Source: Brevundimonas fluminis
GTDB lineage: Bacteria > Pseudomonadota > Alphaproteobacteria > Caulobacterales > Caulobacteraceae
NCBI RefSeq assembly: GCF_003934285.1
Contig: NZ_RQWJ01000004.1
Location: 186,001-250,000, forward strand
Length of the DNA: 64,000 nucleotides
Direction of reading: 5' to 3'
Shown here: piece after piece, positions 1-12,539 of the stretch
Numbering within the stretch: position 1 is the first letter of the stretch
How the letters are laid out: every line of letters begins with the position of its first letter
Notes under the pieces: model-generated
The model's input: the letters and a program-made list of their open reading frames with translations, nothing else
Told to the model about the DNA's origin: nothing
Database searches by the model: none
Position numbers and translations under genes: made by a program

Positions 1-1548
1 GAGCAGGGCCGGGGTCTCGCGCACCAGGACGGCGCCGCCGCCGAAGGGTTCGACGATCAGGCCCAGCTCGGCCAGTTCGTCGGCGCGGGCGACGACGCGG
101 TCGGCCTCGACGGGGTCGAGCTCGACCACCTCCGGCGTCAGCAGGGCCTGACGGGTGACGGCGCCGGTCGCCATCTGGGCCTTCATCCGCTCATAGACCA
201 GCCGCTCGTGCGCCGCGTGCTGGTCGACCACGACCAGGCCGTCGCGGGTCTGGGCGACGATGTAGGTTCCGTGCAGCTGGGCGCGGGCGGCGCCGAGGGG
301 GAAGTCGAGCTCGGAGGGGTAGGCGGCAGGAGTAGGCGGTAGGGCGGCCTGACCCGGTTCGACGCGGGCGCTGCGCTCCTCAAGGCCGGGGATGATCTGG
401 GGGGCGGGGCGGGGCGCGTCCCAGCCGGTCCAGCCGCTGAAGCCGGCGGCGCTGGGAGGCGGGCGGTGGCCGGGCGCCTGGTGGGCGGTGAACCCCGCCA
501 GCGCGTCCGCCGCGACCGTGGTCGAGGCCCGGTGGCCGGCCCCGGCGAGCGCGTGACGCAGGGCGCCGACGATCAGACCGCGGACCAGGGCGGGGTCGCG
601 GAAGCGGACCTCGGCCTTGGCCGGGTGCACGTTGACGTCGACCTGCAGCGGATCGAGGTCCAGGAACAGGGCCGCGGCCGGGTGGCGGTCGCGGGCCAGG
701 AAGTCGGCGTAGGCGCCGCGGATGGCGCCGTGCAGCAGGCGGTCCTTCACCGGGCGGCCGTTGACGAACAGGAACTGGTGCGCGGCATTGCCCCGCGAAT
801 AGGTGGGCAGGCCGGCATAGCCCGAGAGGCGCAGGCCCTCGCGCGTCTGGTCGATCAGCAGCGCATTCGCCTCGAAGTCGCGACCCAGCAGGGCGGCGAG
901 GCGGCGCAGGCGACCCTCGTCGCCTTTCGCTTCGGCGGGCAGGCGCAGCACGGCGCGGCCGTCCAGCAGCAGGGTGAAGGCGACGGCCTCGTGCGCCATG
1001 GCCTGACGCTTGATCTCTTCGGTGATGGCCATGGCCTCGGCACGGGCCGACTTCATGAACTTCAGCCGGGCGGGGGTGGCGTAGAACAGGTCGCGCACCT
1101 CGACCCGCGCGCCGTGCGGGGCGGGGAAGGGGGCGGGGGCCGGGCCGACGGCCGCGCCGCCGTTGACCTGCATGGCCCAGGCCTCGTCTCCCGCCGTGCG
1201 GGCGGTCAGCGACAGGCGGGCGACCGAGCCGATGGAGGGCAGGGCCTCGCCGCGGAAGCCCAGGGTGAAGATCCGCAGCAGGTCGACGTCGCCGGCGTCG
1301 TCGGGCTCCAGCTTCGAGGTCGCGTGGCGCTCGACCGCCAGCGGCAGCTCGTCGCGCGGTATGCCCTTGCCGTCGTCGGCCACCAGGATGCGCGACAGGC
1401 CGCCGCCGTCGGCGTGGATCTCGATGGATGTGGCGCCGGCGTCGATGGCGTTCTCGACCAGCTCCTTCACCGCGCCGGCCGGGCGGTCGATCACCTCGCC
1501 GGCGGCGATGCGGTTGACGGTCTCGGGCGAGAGGCGGCGGATGGGCAT
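1..1548 (-). CDS. mutL: DNA mismatch repair protein MutL (3' end cut by window edge)
   Basis: MutL couples MutS mismatch recognition to strand incision. 516 residues are visible and the C-terminus lies beyond base 1. The N-terminal GHKL ATPase starts with [16 protein letters not shown], followed by the ATP-binding [11 protein letters not shown] and the GFRGEAL loop. The linker is proline-rich. The C-terminal part carries [10 protein letters not shown] and the endonuclease motif [12 protein letters not shown] (DQHA-x2-E-x4-E), so this MutL should nick DNA itself, as expected in bacteria without MutH. The ATG at 1546-1548 fits the family start. It is transcribed away from the DUF2061 gene, with 49 bases between. 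Identification is firm; only completeness is limited. Confidence 0.95.
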   Translation of the reverse strand, partial: MPIRRLSPETVNRIAAGEVIDRPAGAVKELVENAIDAGATSIEIHADGGGLSRILVADDGKGIPRDELPLAVERHATSKLEPDDAGDVDLLRIFTLGFRGEALPSIGSVARLSLTARTAGDEAWAMQVNGGAAVGPAPAPFPAPHGARVEVRDLFYATPARLKFMKSARAEAMAITEEIKRQAMAHEAVAFTLLLDGRAVLRLPAEAKGDEGRLRRLAALLGRDFEANALLIDQTREGLRLSGYAGLPTYSRGNAAHQFLFVNGRPVKDRLLHGAIRGAYADFLARDRHPAAALFLDLDPLQVDVNVHPAKAEVRFRDPALVRGLIVGALRHALAGAGHRASTTVAADALAGFTAHQAPGHRPPPSAAGFSGWTGWDAPRPAPQIIPGLEERSARVEPGQAALPPTPAAYPSELDFPLGAARAQLHGTYIVAQTRDGLVVVDQHAAHERLVYERMKAQMATGAVTRQALLTPEVVELDPVEADRVVARADELAELGLIVEPFGGGAVLVRETPALL

Positions 1549-1564
1549 GGGACGCCCAAGATAG

Positions 1565-3730
<2,166 letters not shown>

Positions 3731-3745
3731 GGGGAGCAGAGGACG

Positions 3746-4144
3746 ATGGACATGGCGCCGGACCTGATCCTTCTGGCCTTCACCCTGATCCTGGCGCTGG
3801 TCCAGATCGCGGCCGCGGGCCTGGCGCGCACCGCGGAACTGGGCGCCAAGTGGAACGCCGGGCCGCGGGACGGCGAGACGCCGCCGCCGGGCAAGCTGGC
3901 CGCGCGTCTGATGCGGGCGCAGGCCAACCTGTTCGAGACCCTGCCGCTGTTCATCGGCGCGGTGTTGATCGCCCACGTGGCGGACAAGGCCGGGCCCCTG
4001 ACGTACTGGGGCGCGCATCTCTATTTCTTCGGGCGCGTGATCTACCTGCCCCTATATGCGCTGGGCGTGCCCTACGTGCGCTCGCTGGTCTGGCTGGTCG
4101 CGACCGGCGGCCTGGTGATGATCATCGCCGCCCTGTTCGCCTGA
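3746..4144 (+). CDS. MAPEG family membrane protein
   Basis: 132-residue integral membrane protein with about four helices (roughly 4-27, 55-80, 88-105, 112-131). The central segment RAQANLFETLPLF and the later YFFGRVIYLPLYALG are typical of bacterial MAPEG-domain proteins (membrane-associated eicosanoid/glutathione metabolism superfamily). The substrate is unknown, and bacterial members are mostly uncharacterised. It starts 15 bases after guaB and ends 10 bases before the rRNA methyltransferase, so it is probably co-transcribed with both. A second MAPEG gene lies at 49353-49772. Confidence 0.85.
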   Translation: MDMAPDLILLAFTLILALVQIAAAGLARTAELGAKWNAGPRDGETPPPGKLAARLMRAQANLFETLPLFIGAVLIAHVADKAGPLTYWGAHLYFFGRVIYLPLYALGVPYVRSLVWLVATGGLVMIIAALFA

Positions 4145-4154
4145 TCGGAGACTC

Positions 4155-5380
4155 GTGACCCCTTCCGCCCGCCTCGCCGCCGCCGCCTCGGTCCTGGACT
4201 CGATCGCCCAGGGGCGCCAACCGGCCGAGGCCGTGCTGAAGGCCTGGGGCGCGGCCAACCGCTATGCCGGGTCCAAGGATCGCCGGGCCATCGCCGACCG
4301 GGTCTACAAGGTGCTGCGCGCGCGCGGACGGCTGTCGTGGATCATGGGCGGACGCGAGGACGGGCGGGCGCTGGTGATCGGCTCGCTGGCGGCGCTGGAC
4401 GGGCTGACGCTGGAAGAGATCGAGGCGCTGCATTCCGGCGACGGCTATGGCCCTCGCCCGCTGTCGAAGCAGGAGCGCAGCCGGATCACGGCCGGCGAGG
4501 GCGATCTGCCGGGGTGGGTGCAGGCGGGTCTGCCGGAGTTCGTGGTCGAGGACTTCAAGGCCACCTTCGGCGACCGCTGGACGGAGGAGGCGCGCGAACT
4601 GATGCAGCCCCGCGCGCCGATCGACCTGCGGGTCAACCTGGCCAGGGCGACGGTCGACCAGGTCGAGGCGGAGCTGATCGAGGCGGGCCTGCAGCCCTCG
4701 CGGACGCCGGGCTCGCCGGTCGGCCTGAGGCTGGCGTCGGAGCCGCCGCCGAACGTGCAGGCGCTGGAGGCCTTCAAGTCGGGCCGCATCGAGATCCAGG
4801 ACGAGGGCAGCCAGATCGTCTGCGCTCTGGCCGGCGCGGCGCCGGGCCTGACCGTGGTCGACTACTGCGCCGGCGGCGGCGGCAAGACGCTGGGGCTGGC
4901 GGCGGCGTTGGAGGGCCAGGGCACGCTGGTCGCCTCGGACGTCGTGGCCAAACGGCTCGAAAACATCCGGCCCAGGCTCGCGCGCGCGAGCGTCGAGGCG
5001 GAGCTGCGGCTGATCGGGCAGAACGGCGGCGGGATGGAGGACCTGAACGGGCAGGCCGATCTGGTCTTCGTCGACGCGCCGTGCAGCGGCTCCGGCACCT
5101 GGCGGCGGCGGCCCGAGGACGCGTGGCGGCTGACGGCGGAGGAGGTCGAGCGGCTGCATGCCCTGCAGGTGCGCATTCTGGATCAGGCGGCCAAGCTGGT
5201 GAAGCCGGGCGGGCGTCTGGCTTACGTGACCTGTTCGATGCTGAGTCGAGAGAACGAGGCCAGCGCCGACGCCTTCGAGACCGCGCATCCCGAGTTCGCC
5301 CCGGTCGGTGCGCGGCGCCGCCTGTCGCCCGCCGCGACGAACACCGACGGCTTCTTCTTCGCCCTGTACGAACGGACCCC

Positions 5381-5384
<4 letters not shown>
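4155..5384 (+). CDS. RsmB/NOP-type 16S rRNA (cytosine-C5) methyltransferase
   Basis: 409-residue SAM-dependent RNA m5C methyltransferase. Residues about 1-140 form a NusB-like RNA-binding region, and the catalytic Rossmann domain follows. The SAM-binding motif is [14 protein letters not shown]. The two catalytic cysteines are visible in [10 protein letters not shown] (motif IV) and [10 protein letters not shown] (motif VI). The start is GTG at 4155, ten bases after the MAPEG stop. The end overlaps guaA by four bases (ATGA), implying translational coupling. It could act at a position other than RsmB's C967, so no symbol is given. Confidence 0.9.
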
Positions 5385-6934
<1,550 letters not shown>

Positions 6935-6940
6935 TCCCGG

Positions 6941-7726
6941 TCAGTCGGTGAAGACCGGCCGGCGTTTCCGCACATTGGCCATGACCGCCTCCATCTGGTT
7001 GGGCGTGGCGATCAGGGCGGTCTGTTCGACGCTTTCGGCCATCAGAATCCGGTCGGCGCCGGCGTCGCGGGACAGGTTGGCCAGGCGCTTGGCGGCGCGG
7101 ACGGCGTCGGGGTTGCGGGCCGCGATCTGGCGGGCCAGCGCCACGGCCTCGGCGTGCGGGTCGTCGGCGAGGCGGGTGACCAGGCCCAGCGCGACGCCTT
7201 CTTCGCCCGAGAACTCCCGCGCCGTGTAGATCAGCTCGCGCAGCACGTCGTCGCGGACCAGACCGCGCCACAGGGCGAAGCCGGCCATGTCGGGCACGAT
7301 GCCCCACTTCATCTCCATGACCGACAGGCGCGCGTCGCGGCGGGCGATGCGGACGTCGGCGCCGGAGAAGACCTGGAGTCCGCCGCCGAAGATCACGCCA
7401 TGGCCCGCGGCGATGACCGGCACGGGCAGGTCGCGCCAGCCCCAGGCGGTCTGCTGGAACAGGTTGGCCAGGCCGTGGGTGCGGGAGACGACGTCCAGCC
7501 CGGCGCCGGCCAGCCCGCCCATGGTCGCCTTGTCCAGCCCGGCGCAGAAGCCGCGCCCCTCGCCCGAGAGCACCACCGCGCGCAGGCCCGGCGTCGCCGC
7601 CAGCCGGGCGGGCGCGTCGGCCAGCGCCTCGAGCATCGGCATGTCGAGCGCGTTGAGCTTGTCGGGCCGGCTGAGCCGCACGTCGGCGACGCCGTCGGCG
7701 AAGGTGATGCTCACGCGTTGGGTCAT
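6941..7726 (-). CDS. Enoyl-CoA hydratase/isomerase (crotonase) family protein
   Basis: 261-residue crotonase-fold protein. The oxyanion-hole segments are visible as SGEGRGFCAGLD (about 67-78) and GHGVIFGGGLQ, followed by the family block MEMKWGIVPDM. The second catalytic Glu of true hydratases is not clearly conserved, so the reaction (hydration, isomerisation or another CoA chemistry) cannot be fixed. ATG at 7724-7726 was chosen because the residues upstream in the frame resemble translated leader sequence and MTQRVSITF is a typical family start. It is convergent with guaA. The 104 bases to the next gene (7727-7830) should hold divergent promoters. Confidence 0.85.
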   Translation of the reverse strand: MTQRVSITFADGVADVRLSRPDKLNALDMPMLEALADAPARLAATPGLRAVVLSGEGRGFCAGLDKATMGGLAGAGLDVVSRTHGLANLFQQTAWGWRDLPVPVIAAGHGVIFGGGLQVFSGADVRIARRDARLSVMEMKWGIVPDMAGFALWRGLVRDDVLRELIYTAREFSGEEGVALGLVTRLADDPHAEAVALARQIAARNPDAVRAAKRLANLSRDAGADRILMAESVEQTALIATPNQMEAVMANVRKRRPVFTD

Positions 7727-7830
7727 GGCGGTCTCCGGGATGCCGACGATTCGTACCGGGCTGACCGCGGGGAACGCCAGAGGCGCGGCCAAGCCTTGCC
7801 CTGCGGCGCGACCCACGGCAGGACGAGCCC

Positions 7831-8178
7831 ATGATCACCCTTTACGGCATCCCCAACTGCGACAACGTCAAGAAGGCCCGCGTCTGGCTGGACAACCGCG
7901 GCACGGCGTTCGCCTTCCACGACTACAAGAAGGCGGGCGTCGACGAGGCGGTTCTGCGGGGCTGGGTCGCGGCGCACGGGTGGGAGACGGTGCTCAACCG
8001 CAAGGGGACGACGTTCCGGGCGCTGCCCGATGCGGACAAGACCGGACTGGACGCCGACAAGGCCGTCGCGCTGATGCTGGCGCAGCCGTCGATGATCAAG
8101 CGGCCGGTGCTGGCGCTCGAGGACGGGCGGACGCTGGTCGGGTTCGATCCGGCGGCGTGGGGCGCGGCGCTGGGCTGA
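7831..8178 (+). CDS. ArsC/Spx-like (YffB type) thioredoxin-fold protein
   Basis: 115-residue protein of the ArsC family. The N-terminus ITLYGIPNCDNVKKARVWL contains the single active-site Cys of the YffB subgroup, followed by FHDYKK. The C-terminal block SMIKRPVL ends in a glycine-rich tail with VGFDPAAW. YffB-type proteins are proposed glutathione-linked thiol reductases and are not proven arsenate reductases. No arsenic genes are nearby, so arsenate resistance is unlikely. It is convergent with the DUF2188 gene, with three bases between stops. Confidence 0.85.
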   Translation: MITLYGIPNCDNVKKARVWLDNRGTAFAFHDYKKAGVDEAVLRGWVAAHGWETVLNRKGTTFRALPDADKTGLDADKAVALMLAQPSMIKRPVLALEDGRTLVGFDPAAWGAALG

Positions 8179-8181
8179 GGC

Positions 8182-8421
8182 TCAGCCCTCGACGTCGGTG
8201 GCGGGCCGGTCGTGGCCGTCGGCGCGTTCGGTGACCCACTGGCCGTCGGCGGTCTCGTATTCGATCCAGGCGGTGCGGTCGGCGACGCGCTGCTCGCGGG
8301 CTGCGCGTTCGGCGGCGGCCCGCGCGGCGTCGTGGCTCGGGAAGGTCTCGGAGAAGGTGTCGCCGAGGCGATAGGCCCAGCCGCCGTCGTGCTGGACGAT
8401 GCGATAGGTGACTTCGGTCAT
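8182..8421 (-). CDS. DUF2188 domain protein
   Basis: 79-residue soluble protein with the DUF2188 pattern: YRIVQHDGGWAYRLGD, then FPSHDAARAAAERAA and WIEYETADGQWVTE. The family is small, basic-to-neutral and of unknown function. The ATG at 8419-8421 overlaps the stop of the upstream EEP gene (ATGA), so it is likely translated by coupling. Upstream in-frame residues belong to the other gene's tail, so the shorter start was chosen. Confidence 0.75.
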   Translation of the reverse strand: MTEVTYRIVQHDGGWAYRLGDTFSETFPSHDAARAAAERAAREQRVADRTAWIEYETADGQWVTERADGHDRPATDVEG

Positions 8422-9245
8422 GGGCGCTCCGGGGCTCGGGATTTCAGGCGGACGACGGCTTCCACCGCATAATGGTCCGATGGCCACACGCCGTCGACGT
8501 CCTGCGTGCCGGTGACGTGGGCGGACACGACGTCGAAGGCGTCCCGCTCGACGAAGACGTGGTCGATGACGCGGGCCGCGTGGCCCTCGTGGGTGTTGAG
8601 GGTCGTCGGCGCGGCGCCGGCGGGCAGGGCGCTGACGAAGCGGGGCGAAGCGGCGAGCCCGGCCAGGCCTGGGTCCTCCAGCGGGGCGTTGAAGTCCCCC
8701 ATGACGATCAGGGGCGGGCCGCCCTCGCCGATCCAGCCGAGCAGATCCGCCGCCTGCCGCGCGCGGATGGCGGCGCCCTCGGCCGTGTGGTGGAAGTGGG
8801 TGTTGACGACGTCGACCGGACGCCCGTCGAAACCGACGCGGACGCGCAGCGCCGTGCGCCAGTCGTCAAGAGGCTCGAGCTTGCGGGCGGCGGTCTCGAG
8901 GATGGGCAGGCGGCTGAGGATGGCGTTGCCATAGCGGCGGGGCGCGCCTTCGGCGTCGGTCGACATGAAGCGCACCTCGTAGCCCCCGAGCGCGGCGGCG
9001 ATCGTGTCGGCCTGGTTCGGCAGGCCCGTGGCCGCATCTTCCAGAACCTCCTGCAGGCCGATGACGTCGGAGTCGGCGGCGCGCAGGGTCTCGACGATCA
9101 GGGGCAGACGCGCGGGCCAGTCGTCGCGGTCGTGCCAGATGTTGAAGCTGGCGACGCGGAGGGGGCGCGAGGCGCCGGGCAGGGTGGCGCAAGCGGCCGC
9201 GGGCGCGGCGGCGAGGGCGGCGAGCAGGGCGCGACGGTGGATCAT
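8418..9245 (-). CDS. Exported endonuclease/exonuclease/phosphatase (EEP) family hydrolase
   Basis: 275-residue protein with an N-terminal signal sequence (MIHRRALLAALAAAPAAAC). The Cys at about 18 could make it a lipoprotein, though the lipobox is weak. The EEP catalytic motifs appear in order: ASFNIWHD (Asn), GLQEV (metal-binding Glu), NTHFHHT, MGDFNAP (Asp/Asn) and SDHYAV (catalytic Asp-His). Members cleave phosphodiesters or phosphate esters; the substrate here (nucleic acid, lipid or sugar phosphate) is unknown but should be periplasmic. ATG at 9243-9245 has GGAG at suitable spacing. An upstream in-frame TTG at 9257 is less likely. Confidence 0.85.
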   Translation of the reverse strand: MIHRRALLAALAAAPAAACATLPGASRPLRVASFNIWHDRDDWPARLPLIVETLRAADSDVIGLQEVLEDAATGLPNQADTIAAALGGYEVRFMSTDAEGAPRRYGNAILSRLPILETAARKLEPLDDWRTALRVRVGFDGRPVDVVNTHFHHTAEGAAIRARQAADLLGWIGEGGPPLIVMGDFNAPLEDPGLAGLAASPRFVSALPAGAAPTTLNTHEGHAARVIDHVFVERDAFDVVSAHVTGTQDVDGVWPSDHYAVEAVVRLKSRAPERP

Positions 9246-9398
9246 CGAGGTCTCCAATCGGCGCCCATCCTGCCGGTTCCGCCCGCCTTACGAAAGTTTC
9301 ACCCGGTCGTCCGCATCCGTGCGTCGACGCCGGCGCCTCTTGTGATCAGAAGGCCGCGGCATCAGGCTGCGGGCCGGGAGAGACAAGGGGATTTCATC

Positions 9399-9803
9399 AT
9401 GGACGAAGGTTTCGTCGCGTTCTGGGCCATCCTGTGCGTGTTCGGCACGATCACGGCCATCATCGTGGGGCCCACCTGGCTGAAGTCGCGCGAGAAGCGC
9501 GAGATCCAGCAGACCGTGCGCCACGCCATCGACAAGGGGCAGGAACTCCCGGCCGAACTGATCGACGCCCTGACCAAGGACGTGCAGAAGAACCTGCCGT
9601 CGCGGACCCGGGATCTGCGCAAGGGGATCATCTGGACCGCCACCGGTCTGGGCATCGCGGCCTTCAGCGTGGTCAGCAACATCGGCGGCCGCGACTGGGA
9701 CGGCAACAATCTGGACAGCGGCCTGCTGGGCATCGCCTGCATCCCGCTGACCATCGGCCTGGCCTTCATCGTCCTGAGCTTCTTCAACAAGAACAAGGAC
9801 TGA
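9399..9803 (+). CDS. DUF6249-type membrane protein
   Basis: 134 residues. There is one hydrophobic helix at about 4-24, a charged stretch with REIQQTVRHAIDKGQELP (about 33-50), then two helices near 85-100 and 112-130 ending in FFNKNKD. This matches my recollection of DUF6249, small membrane proteins often next to ECF sigma factors. ATG at 9399 was chosen because the preceding in-frame sequence is antisense to the EEP gene. It lies 24 bases upstream of the sigma gene and is probably in the same operon. Function unknown. The 153-base upstream gap (9246-9398) shows no clear promoter to me. Confidence 0.75.
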   Translation: MDEGFVAFWAILCVFGTITAIIVGPTWLKSREKREIQQTVRHAIDKGQELPAELIDALTKDVQKNLPSRTRDLRKGIIWTATGLGIAAFSVVSNIGGRDWDGNNLDSGLLGIACIPLTIGLAFIVLSFFNKNKD

Positions 9804-9827
9804 GGCCGGGCGGGAAGGGGATCGATC

Positions 9828-10382
9828 ATGACCCAGTCCCTTGTGGACCGGCACGACGTCGAGCTGGCGGCCCAGGCGGCCGCCGGCGGGCGACGGGAGT
9901 TCGGCGAGCTGGTCCGTCGTCACGGATTGGCCGTCCGTGCCCTGCTGCGCCGGATGGGGGCGCAGCCCTCGACCGCCGACGACGTGGCCCAGGACGCCTT
10001 CATCCAGGCGTTCGAGCGCTGCGCCGAGTTCCGCGGCGAAGGCACGTTTGCGGCCTGGGTCAAGCGGATCGCGGCGCGGCTGTATCTCAAGCGGGTCGCC
10101 AAAGAGTCCCGCTACGTCGCGGAACTGGAAGACGATTCGACCGCTCCGACCGTGGAGCACGGGGATCGCGTCGATCTGGACGAGGCCCTGAAGTCCCTGA
10201 GCGAGGCGGAGCGTCTCTGCGTCAGCCTGTGCCACGGCGCAGGGATGGCGCACCCGGAGATCGCGGCCGCCCTGAATTTGCCACTCGGCACGGTGAAGTC
10301 TCATGTCAAACGTGGTCTGGATAAACTCCGCGCGCGGCTCGCGCCCGCCGGGACCTTGGGGAGGACGCAGCATGTCGGCTGA
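9828..10382 (+). CDS. ECF-family RNA polymerase sigma factor
   Basis: 184-residue sigma-70 of the extracytoplasmic-function group. Region 2 at about residues 25-90 contains DDVAQDAFIQAFERC and a basic/aromatic promoter-melting stretch (GTFAAWVKRIA). Region 4 (about 120-170) contains LSEAERLCVSLCHGAGM and the helix-turn-helix IAAALNLPLGTVKSHVKRGL. It should direct polymerase to a small regulon. The overlapping downstream gene encodes a membrane protein in the position of an anti-sigma factor. No ECF-type autoregulatory promoter was recognised upstream. Confidence 0.92.
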   Translation: MTQSLVDRHDVELAAQAAAGGRREFGELVRRHGLAVRALLRRMGAQPSTADDVAQDAFIQAFERCAEFRGEGTFAAWVKRIAARLYLKRVAKESRYVAELEDDSTAPTVEHGDRVDLDEALKSLSEAERLCVSLCHGAGMAHPEIAAALNLPLGTVKSHVKRGLDKLRARLAPAGTLGRTQHVG

Positions 10383-10791
10383 CGAATTCGACCCCGAGAT
10401 CGAGCGCCTGTTCGCCCGCACCCCGCACATGCCCGACGCCGCCCTGTTCACCGCTCAGGTGGAGAAGCGGCTGGAGCAGGGATCGCGCGTCCGCTTCCTG
10501 GCCCTGTCGCTGGCCGGCGTGGTCGGAGGCGCGGTGGCCCTGCGCGAGGCGGTGACGGTGAACCTGAACCTGGGCGACGGCTCCGGCGTGGTGGCCGGGG
10601 CGGCGGTGAACCGGGGCGTGAGCGCCGTCTCGACCCAGGCCCAGGGTCTGGCGCAGGGCGCGCTGGACGCCGTGGGGCTGAGCGGACTGGAGGTCGGATC
10701 GCTGGGCGCCATGCAGCTGTTCTGGATCGCGGCGGCGGCTTTGGTGGCCGTGGCGGCGGCCGGGGCGATGAGGCTGGCCCAGGACGTCTGA
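10372..10791 (+). CDS. Membrane protein, putative anti-sigma factor
   Basis: 139 residues. A soluble acidic N-terminus (about 1-40, DEFDPEIERLF) is followed by a hydrophobic helix (about 43-60), a periplasmic glycine/alanine-rich segment, and a second helix (about 112-134). It overlaps the sigma gene by 11 bases and has GGGGAGG upstream of the ATG at 10372. Position, overlap and topology suggest that it sequesters the ECF sigma factor at the membrane. I see no ZAS zinc motif (HxxxCxxC), so this is inference from context. Confidence 0.6.
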   Translation: MSADEFDPEIERLFARTPHMPDAALFTAQVEKRLEQGSRVRFLALSLAGVVGGAVALREAVTVNLNLGDGSGVVAGAAVNRGVSAVSTQAQGLAQGALDAVGLSGLEVGSLGAMQLFWIAAAALVAVAAAGAMRLAQDV

Positions 10792-10845
10792 TGACGCGGG
10801 GCCGGCCAGTCCCTATCTAGAGCGCCTCGCACCGAGGAGGCCGCC

Positions 10846-11682
10846 ATGTCCGCCCAGAAGCAGGAAGCCGTCCGTCGTCTGGCCGCGCCGGACATCCGCG
10901 GCCGCAAGGGCGGCGAGCCGCTGGTCTGTCTGACCGCCTATGACGCGCCGACGGCCGAGATTCTGGATCCGCACTGCGACCTGCTGCTGGTCGGCGACAG
11001 CGTCGGCATGGTGGTGCACGGCTTGCCGAACACGGTCGGCGTGACGCTGGAGATGATGATCCTGCACGGTCAGGCGGTCATGCGCGGGTCGAAACGGGCC
11101 ATGGTCGTGATCGACATGCCGTTCGGCAGCTACGAGGGCGGCAAGGAGATCGCCTACGAGAACTGCGCCCGGGTGATGAAGGAAACCGGCGCCCAGGGGG
11201 TGAAGCTGGAGAGCGGCCCCACGGTGCCCGAAACCATCGCCTATCTCGTCCAGCGCGGCATTCCGGTGATGGGGCATGTGGGGCTGAGGCCGCAGGCGGT
11301 GCTGACCGACGGCGCCTTCAAGGCCAAGGGCCGGACGGAGGAGGAGCGACTGCGCGTGCTGGCCGAGGCCGAGGCGACCGCCGACGCCGGCGCCTTCGCC
11401 GTCGTGGTCGAGGGCGTGGCCGAGGGGCTGGCGCGTGAGGTCACCGACGCGATCGACAAGCCGACCGTCGGCATCGGCGCCTCGGCCGCCTGCGACGGCC
11501 AGATCCTGGTCGTGTCCGACATGCTGGGCATGTTCGGGTGGACGCCGAAATTCGTGCGTCGTTACGCCGACCTGCGCGGCGAGATCGACCGGGCGGTCGC
11601 CGGCTACGCTGCGGACGTCCGCGCCCGCCGTTTTCCTGCCGAAGTCGAGACCTACTTCAGCAAAAAGCCCGCCTCGGCCTGA
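10846..11682 (+). CDS. panB: 3-methyl-2-oxobutanoate hydroxymethyltransferase
   Basis: Transfers a hydroxymethyl group from 5,10-methylene-THF to 2-oxoisovalerate to give ketopantoate, the first step of pantothenate synthesis. 278 residues, normal length. Diagnostic segments are [12 protein letters not shown] (N-terminal), [15 protein letters not shown] (metal-binding Asp), [14 protein letters not shown], and the C-terminal catalytic region [16 protein letters not shown] at 10846 follows GAGGAGG. No other pan genes are in the window. Confidence 0.96.
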   Translation: MSAQKQEAVRRLAAPDIRGRKGGEPLVCLTAYDAPTAEILDPHCDLLLVGDSVGMVVHGLPNTVGVTLEMMILHGQAVMRGSKRAMVVIDMPFGSYEGGKEIAYENCARVMKETGAQGVKLESGPTVPETIAYLVQRGIPVMGHVGLRPQAVLTDGAFKAKGRTEEERLRVLAEAEATADAGAFAVVVEGVAEGLAREVTDAIDKPTVGIGASAACDGQILVVSDMLGMFGWTPKFVRRYADLRGEIDRAVAGYAADVRARRFPAEVETYFSKKPASA

Positions 11683-11690
11683 GCGCCGCG

Positions 11691-11719
11691 TTGCGGGGGC
11701 GACGGCGAGCCTCTAGGGT
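11691..11719 (+). promoter_or_regulatory. Probable promoter of the yfgM-like/bamB/der cluster
   Basis: TTGCGG at 11691-11696, 17-base spacer, TAGGGT at 11714-11719. The same layout occurs before the gene at 23891 and before hfq, and a related one before popA. TSS would be near 11726, about 50 bases before the GTG start. Confidence 0.4.
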
Positions 11720-11775
11720 CGCGCCGAATTCAATTCAGCGGGTCGTGAACCCCGCTTCGTGGGGGCGACGCATCC

Positions 11776-12525
11776 GTGACTGACGTCTTCGAACAGGTCG
11801 AAGAGGAGCTTCGCTCCGAACGCTGGAAGCGGCTGGCCCGCAAGTGGGGGCCCGTGGTCGGCGGCGCGCTGGCGCTGGCGCTGGTCGTCGCCCTGGCCTT
11901 CTGGGGCTGGGACAGCTTCAAGACCTCGCAGGGCGAAAAGGCCGCCGTCGCCTATGACCGCGGCATGGACGCGCTTCAGGCCAACGACGCGGCCGCGGCC
12001 GAGGTGGCCTTCACCGAGGCGCACAAGGTCGGCAACTCGGCCTACAAGGCCCTGGCGCTGAACCAGCGCGCGGGCCTGGCCTTGCAGCGCGGCGACGCCG
12101 ATCAGGCGGTGGAACTTCTGGACCAGGCCGTCCGCGCCGACCGCGACCCGATCCTCGCCGATCAGGCCGCGTTGAAGGCGGTGTGGATCCTGATGGACGA
12201 GGGCGGCACGCTGGAGGACATCGAGGGTCGTCTCGAGCCCCTGATCAAGGACGGCCGCCCGCAGCGCGTGATGGCGCTGGAGACCCAGGCCATGGCCCGC
12301 CTGCAGTTCGGCAAGACCGCCGAGGCGCGGCAGACCTTCGTGCAGCTGCAGCTGGGTCAGGACGTGCCGGACTCCGTTCGCCAGCGCGCCCAGATCGGCA
12401 TCGCGGCCATCGACAACGGCACCGCCGCCGCCATCCCGGACGTGCTGCGTCAGCCGGTTCCGGCCGCCGCGCCGGCGCCCGCGTCGCCTGCCCCCGTCCC
12501 TGAACAGCCCGCGCCCGCCCAGTGA
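11776..12525 (+). CDS. YfgM-like tetratricopeptide inner-membrane protein
   Basis: 249-residue single-pass protein. A short basic cytoplasmic N-terminus is followed by one transmembrane helix (about 29-47, VVGGALALALVVALAF) and then a periplasmic helical TPR-like domain with repeats such as AAEVAFTEAH and KALALNQRAGLALQRG. The tail is Pro/Ala-rich. The layout matches the YfgM/DUF2133 family, which associates with SecYEG and periplasmic chaperones. bamB follows directly, and this pairing is common in proteobacteria. Start is GTG at 11776. Confidence 0.8.
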   Translation: MTDVFEQVEEELRSERWKRLARKWGPVVGGALALALVVALAFWGWDSFKTSQGEKAAVAYDRGMDALQANDAAAAEVAFTEAHKVGNSAYKALALNQRAGLALQRGDADQAVELLDQAVRADRDPILADQAALKAVWILMDEGGTLEDIEGRLEPLIKDGRPQRVMALETQAMARLQFGKTAEARQTFVQLQLGQDVPDSVRQRAQIGIAAIDNGTAAAIPDVLRQPVPAAAPAPASPAPVPEQPAPAQ

Positions 12526-12539
12526 TGATCTCCGGAAAC

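Noticed and set aside
7831-8178. Arsenate resistance function for the ArsC-like gene
   Set aside because: It has the single-Cys YffB pattern and no ars genes nearby.
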